DNA of 13,136 nt from Lachnospiraceae bacterium UBA7027 (GTDB lineage: Bacteria > Bacillota > Clostridia > Lachnospirales > Lachnospiraceae): NCBI GenBank assembly GCA_002494135.1, contig DLBG01000067.1, positions 1-13,136 of the forward strand, in the 5' to 3' direction. The stretch's first letter is position 1, and each line of letters opens with the position of its first letter. The position numbers were made by a program, and so were the translations under genes. This document shows, one piece after another, positions 10,565 through 13,136 of the stretch. Below the pieces are notes generated by a model. That model made no database searches. It saw nothing but the letters and a program-made list of their open reading frames with translations, and was not told the DNA's origin.

Positions 10565-12025
10565 TTGAAAAGATCGGTCAGAAACCAGCTTTCGGTGATA
10601 TTCAGCGGCATTTTCATTGCCATTATTTTGGTATGCATTCTTTGCAATGTTTTTCTGCTGAAAGAATTCTTTTTACTTTCCAAATATAAAAACATCAATA
10701 AGGCATATGAGAGGCTTAATTCGGTCAGCTATCAGGAAATGAGGGAGACATCCTTCATTATTTCCATGCGCAAATTCTGCGAGAAGAATGACATTTCCGC
10801 AGTGGTTACGGACAAAGACGGAGAAATCGAGTTCTTTTCCGGAAATGCGATGAGCATGAAAAACCAGCTGTATGAGTATTACTTATCGCCGCCGTCGGAA
10901 GATGACGTAACACTTAAGGAATATGACAGTTACGTGCTGCGAAATGCTCTGGACCGGGAGAGCCAGTGGCGCTATATTGAGGCTGTCGGAACGCTGGATT
11001 CCGGTGATTATTTTCTGATTCGTACTTCCGCGGAAGGAATCGAAAACAGTGTACGCTTATCCAATGTATTCCTGGTTATCATTACGTTAATCGGTATCAT
11101 AGCGGGTATTATTACAATCAGCATTGCGACAAGAAGGATTACGAAGCCGATTCAGGAACTGGCCGAAATATCGGAGAAAATGACCAACCTCGACTTCGAG
11201 GCCAAATACAAAGGCGACGCGCAGAATGAAATCGATGTCCTCGGAAACAATATCAACCGCCTGTCCGAAAAACTGGAAAGCACAATCGGCGAGCTGAAGG
11301 GAGCCAATGCCAACCTGGTAAAAGATTTGGAGAACCGTGAAAAGGCGGAAGCTTCAAGACGCGAATTCGTGGCAAATGCTTCTCACGAACTGAAAACACC
11401 GATTGCCTTAATTCAGGGTTATGCGGAAGGCTTAAAGGAAGGAATCAGTGACGATCCGGAAAGCCGGGCTTATTACTGTGACGTCATTATGGACGAAGCG
11501 GGTAAAATGAACGAACTCGTAAAGAAACTCATGAGTCTGAACGAACTCGAAATGGGACAGAATACCTTAAGTATCGAACGTTTTGATATTAAGGAACTGA
11601 TTGACAATCAGTTACAGACAATGTCCCTGCTTGCGCAGAACAAGGGGATTACGCTTACCTATAATGAAGGAAGCGAGTATGTCTGGAGTGACGAGTTCAA
11701 GACGGAAGAGGTATTCAGAAACTACCTTTCCAATGCGCTGAATCACTGCGCGGGTGAAAATAAGGAAATCATCATAAACTACGAAAAGAAAGAAGATGTC
11801 TTAAGAGTCAATGTTTTTAATACCGGAGACAGAATTCCGGAGGAGTCGATAGACCGCATCTGGGATAAATTCTACAAGGTAGATAAAGCAAGAACCAGAG
11901 AGTACGGAGGAAGCGGTGTCGGACTTTCCATCGTAAAAGCGACCATGGAACTTCTCGGTACCGACTACGGTTGCGAAAACAAGGAAAACGGAGTCATGTT
12001 TTACTTCTGCCTGCCGTTAAAATAG
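10565..12025 (+). CDS. Sensor histidine kinase, transmembrane HAMP type
   Basis: The start is TTG at 10565, chosen because a GGGGGG site at 10553-10558 lies six bases upstream and no ATG or GTG fits; it gives a 486-residue protein. Transmembrane helices lie at about 11-32 and 167-188 and enclose a 134-residue extracellular sensor region (33-166). A HAMP domain follows (about 188-240). The dimerisation and phosphoacceptor H-box is FVANASHELKTPIALIQGY, with His274. The ATPase part has an N-box (NYLSNALNH, Asn390), NTGD (419-422), WDKFYKVD (433-440) and GGSGVGLSIV (448-457). It would autophosphorylate His274 and pass phosphate to Asp55 of the adjacent regulator. The extracellular domain shows no motif I recognise, so the signal is unknown. 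Confidence 0.95.
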   Translation: MKRSVRNQLSVIFSGIFIAIILVCILCNVFLLKEFFLLSKYKNINKAYERLNSVSYQEMRETSFIISMRKFCEKNDISAVVTDKDGEIEFFSGNAMSMKNQLYEYYLSPPSEDDVTLKEYDSYVLRNALDRESQWRYIEAVGTLDSGDYFLIRTSAEGIENSVRLSNVFLVIITLIGIIAGIITISIATRRITKPIQELAEISEKMTNLDFEAKYKGDAQNEIDVLGNNINRLSEKLESTIGELKGANANLVKDLENREKAEASRREFVANASHELKTPIALIQGYAEGLKEGISDDPESRAYYCDVIMDEAGKMNELVKKLMSLNELEMGQNTLSIERFDIKELIDNQLQTMSLLAQNKGITLTYNEGSEYVWSDEFKTEEVFRNYLSNALNHCAGENKEIIINYEKKEDVLRVNVFNTGDRIPEESIDRIWDKFYKVDKARTREYGGSGVGLSIVKATMELLGTDYGCENKENGVMFYFCLPLK

Positions 12026-12034
12026 GAGGGTGAA

Positions 12035-12886
12035 ATGAGTCATAAATGGATATCCATCATTATAAGTACCGCGGTTTGCACGCCGATTTTTTATCTGATG
12101 ATGAACCATTTCGATTCGTTCGGTTTAAGCCGGACGTTTTCGGGAGCCGGCCTGGTTTTTATCCATATCGGCATTTCGCTTATATCGGCCTTCCTGATAT
12201 CTTTTTTTATTTCGATTTTTTCCAAATCGGTGAAAAATCAGAATGAGATGGAAGACGAACTGAGGAAGAACGGCCTTTCCGATCGTTTTATCGAAGTGGC
12301 TCAGTCCGAGTTAAACCGCTTCGGTCGAAATGAATTAAAACCGTATCATTTCAGATATATTATGTTTCTCACCGTTGCCTATTGCAGAAGAAACAGGATT
12401 CAGGATGCTCTGAATACCATCAACCGGATTGACCCTCAGCTGATTTTAAAAAGAATCGGGTTCAGAGAGACTGCCGAGATTTATTCACTTCAGTATTATG
12501 ATGCCCAGGTCTGCATCTGTGAGGCAATGAATGACATTGCAAGACTCGACAACGTCATGAATGCCGGTAAACGCTGGTTTGACGAGAATGCGGGCAAATC
12601 CGTAAATCATAAAATTCTTTTGGATGAAATCTATTCCGTTTATTATTCCATGCACGGCGAATATGAGCAGGCGATGAAGTTTGCGGATCACTGCATCGGT
12701 ATCGGCGGAAGGCTTCCTTCGCTAACCGGATATTCCTTTAAGGCTAAAATCTATGCGCGTATGGGTGACGCACAAACTGCGAACGCCATGGTTTCAAAGG
12801 CGTATGAATATGCTAAAAACCAGGTTGATCTTCAGGAGTTGGAGGACGTTAAAGCGTTTATTTCAAAATATACGCAAATTTTATAA
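12035..12886 (+). CDS. Membrane-anchored helical-repeat (TPR-like) protein, function unknown
   Basis: The ATG at 12035 has AGGAGGG at 12024-12030, overlapping the kinase stop codon, so it is translationally linked to the sensor kinase gene. The 283-residue product has two hydrophobic segments near the N-terminus (about 4-23 and 40-64). A soluble region of about 215 residues follows, predicted helical, with repeats of the kind A...N.I.RIDPQL...G and EYEQAMKFADHCIGIGG, and an arrangement of aromatic and alanine residues like tetratricopeptide units (for example AKIYARMGDAQTANAMVSKAYEYAKN). TPR-like proteins usually mediate protein contacts, and here a link to the kinase or glycosyltransferase is plausible. 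I see no catalytic motif. The terminator at 12926-12959 probably ends the operon. Confidence 0.8.
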   Translation: MSHKWISIIISTAVCTPIFYLMMNHFDSFGLSRTFSGAGLVFIHIGISLISAFLISFFISIFSKSVKNQNEMEDELRKNGLSDRFIEVAQSELNRFGRNELKPYHFRYIMFLTVAYCRRNRIQDALNTINRIDPQLILKRIGFRETAEIYSLQYYDAQVCICEAMNDIARLDNVMNAGKRWFDENAGKSVNHKILLDEIYSVYYSMHGEYEQAMKFADHCIGIGGRLPSLTGYSFKAKIYARMGDAQTANAMVSKAYEYAKNQVDLQELEDVKAFISKYTQIL

Positions 12887-12894
12887 ATTCTTAA

Positions 12895-12923
12895 TTGACT
12901 TTATGAAAACAGGGTGTTATTAT
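12895..12923 (+). promoter_or_regulatory. Promoter-like sequence overlapping a terminator
   Basis: TTGACT at 12895-12900 and TATTAT at 12918-12923 are spaced 17 bases, with TGT at 12915-12917 as an extended -10. A start near 12930 would fall inside the terminator hairpin, so any transcript would be stopped almost at once unless the hairpin is overcome. Confidence 0.45.
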
Positions 12924-12925
12924 TA

Positions 12926-12959
12926 TCAAGCTGTCGCAAATGCGGTGGCTTGATTTTTT
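12926..12959 (+). terminator. Intrinsic terminator after the two-component operon
   Basis: TCAAGCTGTCGC (12926-12937) pairs with GCGGTGGCTTGA (12942-12953) as 12 pairs, three of them G.U or U.G, around loop AAAT, followed by TTTTTT at 12954-12959. It lies 40 bases after the last gene's stop. Confidence 0.9.
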
Positions 12960-12960
12960 C

Positions 12961-13136
12961 TGACAGATACGTCGGAAAATCAAAACGGAACCTTGACAAA
13001 TGAACAGCAATGCAACCCTGAAAATTCCAAGTATGCAATGAGCAATGCCAAATTTGCAGAAGGAACAGCCGCATCAAGTTTACTTGAATGCGGATGAGAC
13101 GGATGCAAATTTGATAGTGCGAAGCACGTGACGAAA
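12961..13136 (+). other. Non-coding terminal stretch rich in inverted repeats, no convincing ORF
   Basis: No start with a ribosome-binding site gives more than a short peptide here. Features seen: TTGACA at 12993-12998 without a matching -10; a nested inverted repeat (13049-13058 with 13104-13113, enclosing a stem at 13069-13078 and 13083-13093); GTGCGAAGCAC (13117-13127), a small hairpin; and several GCAATG motifs. It could be the 5' part of a structured RNA or a mobile element cut by the window; I cannot assign it. Confidence 0.4.

Noticed and set aside
12993..12998. A perfect TTGACA as a -35 of a promoter.
   Set aside because: No acceptable -10 lies 16-18 bases downstream; the nearest candidate is about 21 bases away.
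1..13136. CRISPR array, transposase, integrase or phage genes.
   Set aside because: No regularly spaced direct repeats and no DDE, tyrosine or serine recombinase motifs were seen in any frame; the only tandem repeats are inside the zinc-ribbon protein.

Overview
The window looks like a chromosomal segment from a low-to-mid GC Firmicute, most likely a Lachnospiraceae-type clostridium. This rests on the pgk-tpiA and secG-smpB-ssrA gene pairs, G-rich Shine-Dalgarno sequences, TATAAT promoters often preceded by an extended -10 TGn, intrinsic terminators, and a tmRNA tag ending in ALAA. Every supported gene is on the + strand. The taxon is inferred from style only.

Layout. Positions 1-1143 hold the 3' end of pgk, complete tpiA and a strong terminator. 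Positions 1159-3354 hold a promoter, a large secreted lipoprotein with a duplicated domain, and a four-helix membrane protein. Positions 3355-3771 are a decayed leucine-rich-repeat fragment overwritten by a terminator and a new promoter. Positions 3812-7292 hold uncharacterised genes: a three-helix membrane protein with an acidic N-terminus, a 44-residue zinc ribbon overlapped by another small ORF, a 684-residue membrane protein with two zinc ribbons and internal repeats, and a 63-residue single-helix protein. Positions 7305-8660 are housekeeping: secG, smpB and ssrA (tmRNA). The rnr gene that often sits between secG and smpB in Firmicutes is absent. A degenerate tmRNA-end-like sequence follows ssrA. 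Positions 8662-12959 form a probable operon: a glycosyltransferase/GtrA fusion, an OmpR-class response regulator, a sensor histidine kinase and a membrane-anchored repeat protein, closed by a terminator. The last ~175 bases are non-coding and rich in inverted repeats, and they run off the window.

How the parts work together. Pgk and TIM are consecutive or near-consecutive glycolytic enzymes. SecG serves the Sec translocon. SmpB and tmRNA form the trans-translation ribosome-rescue system. The last operon plausibly couples an envelope-sensing two-component system to membrane-linked sugar transfer. The middle block of lipoprotein, membrane proteins and zinc-ribbon proteins has no function I can assign. 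It is the best place to look for something undescribed, although the families of its parts (zinc-ribbon membrane proteins, BspA-like LRRs) are broadly familiar.
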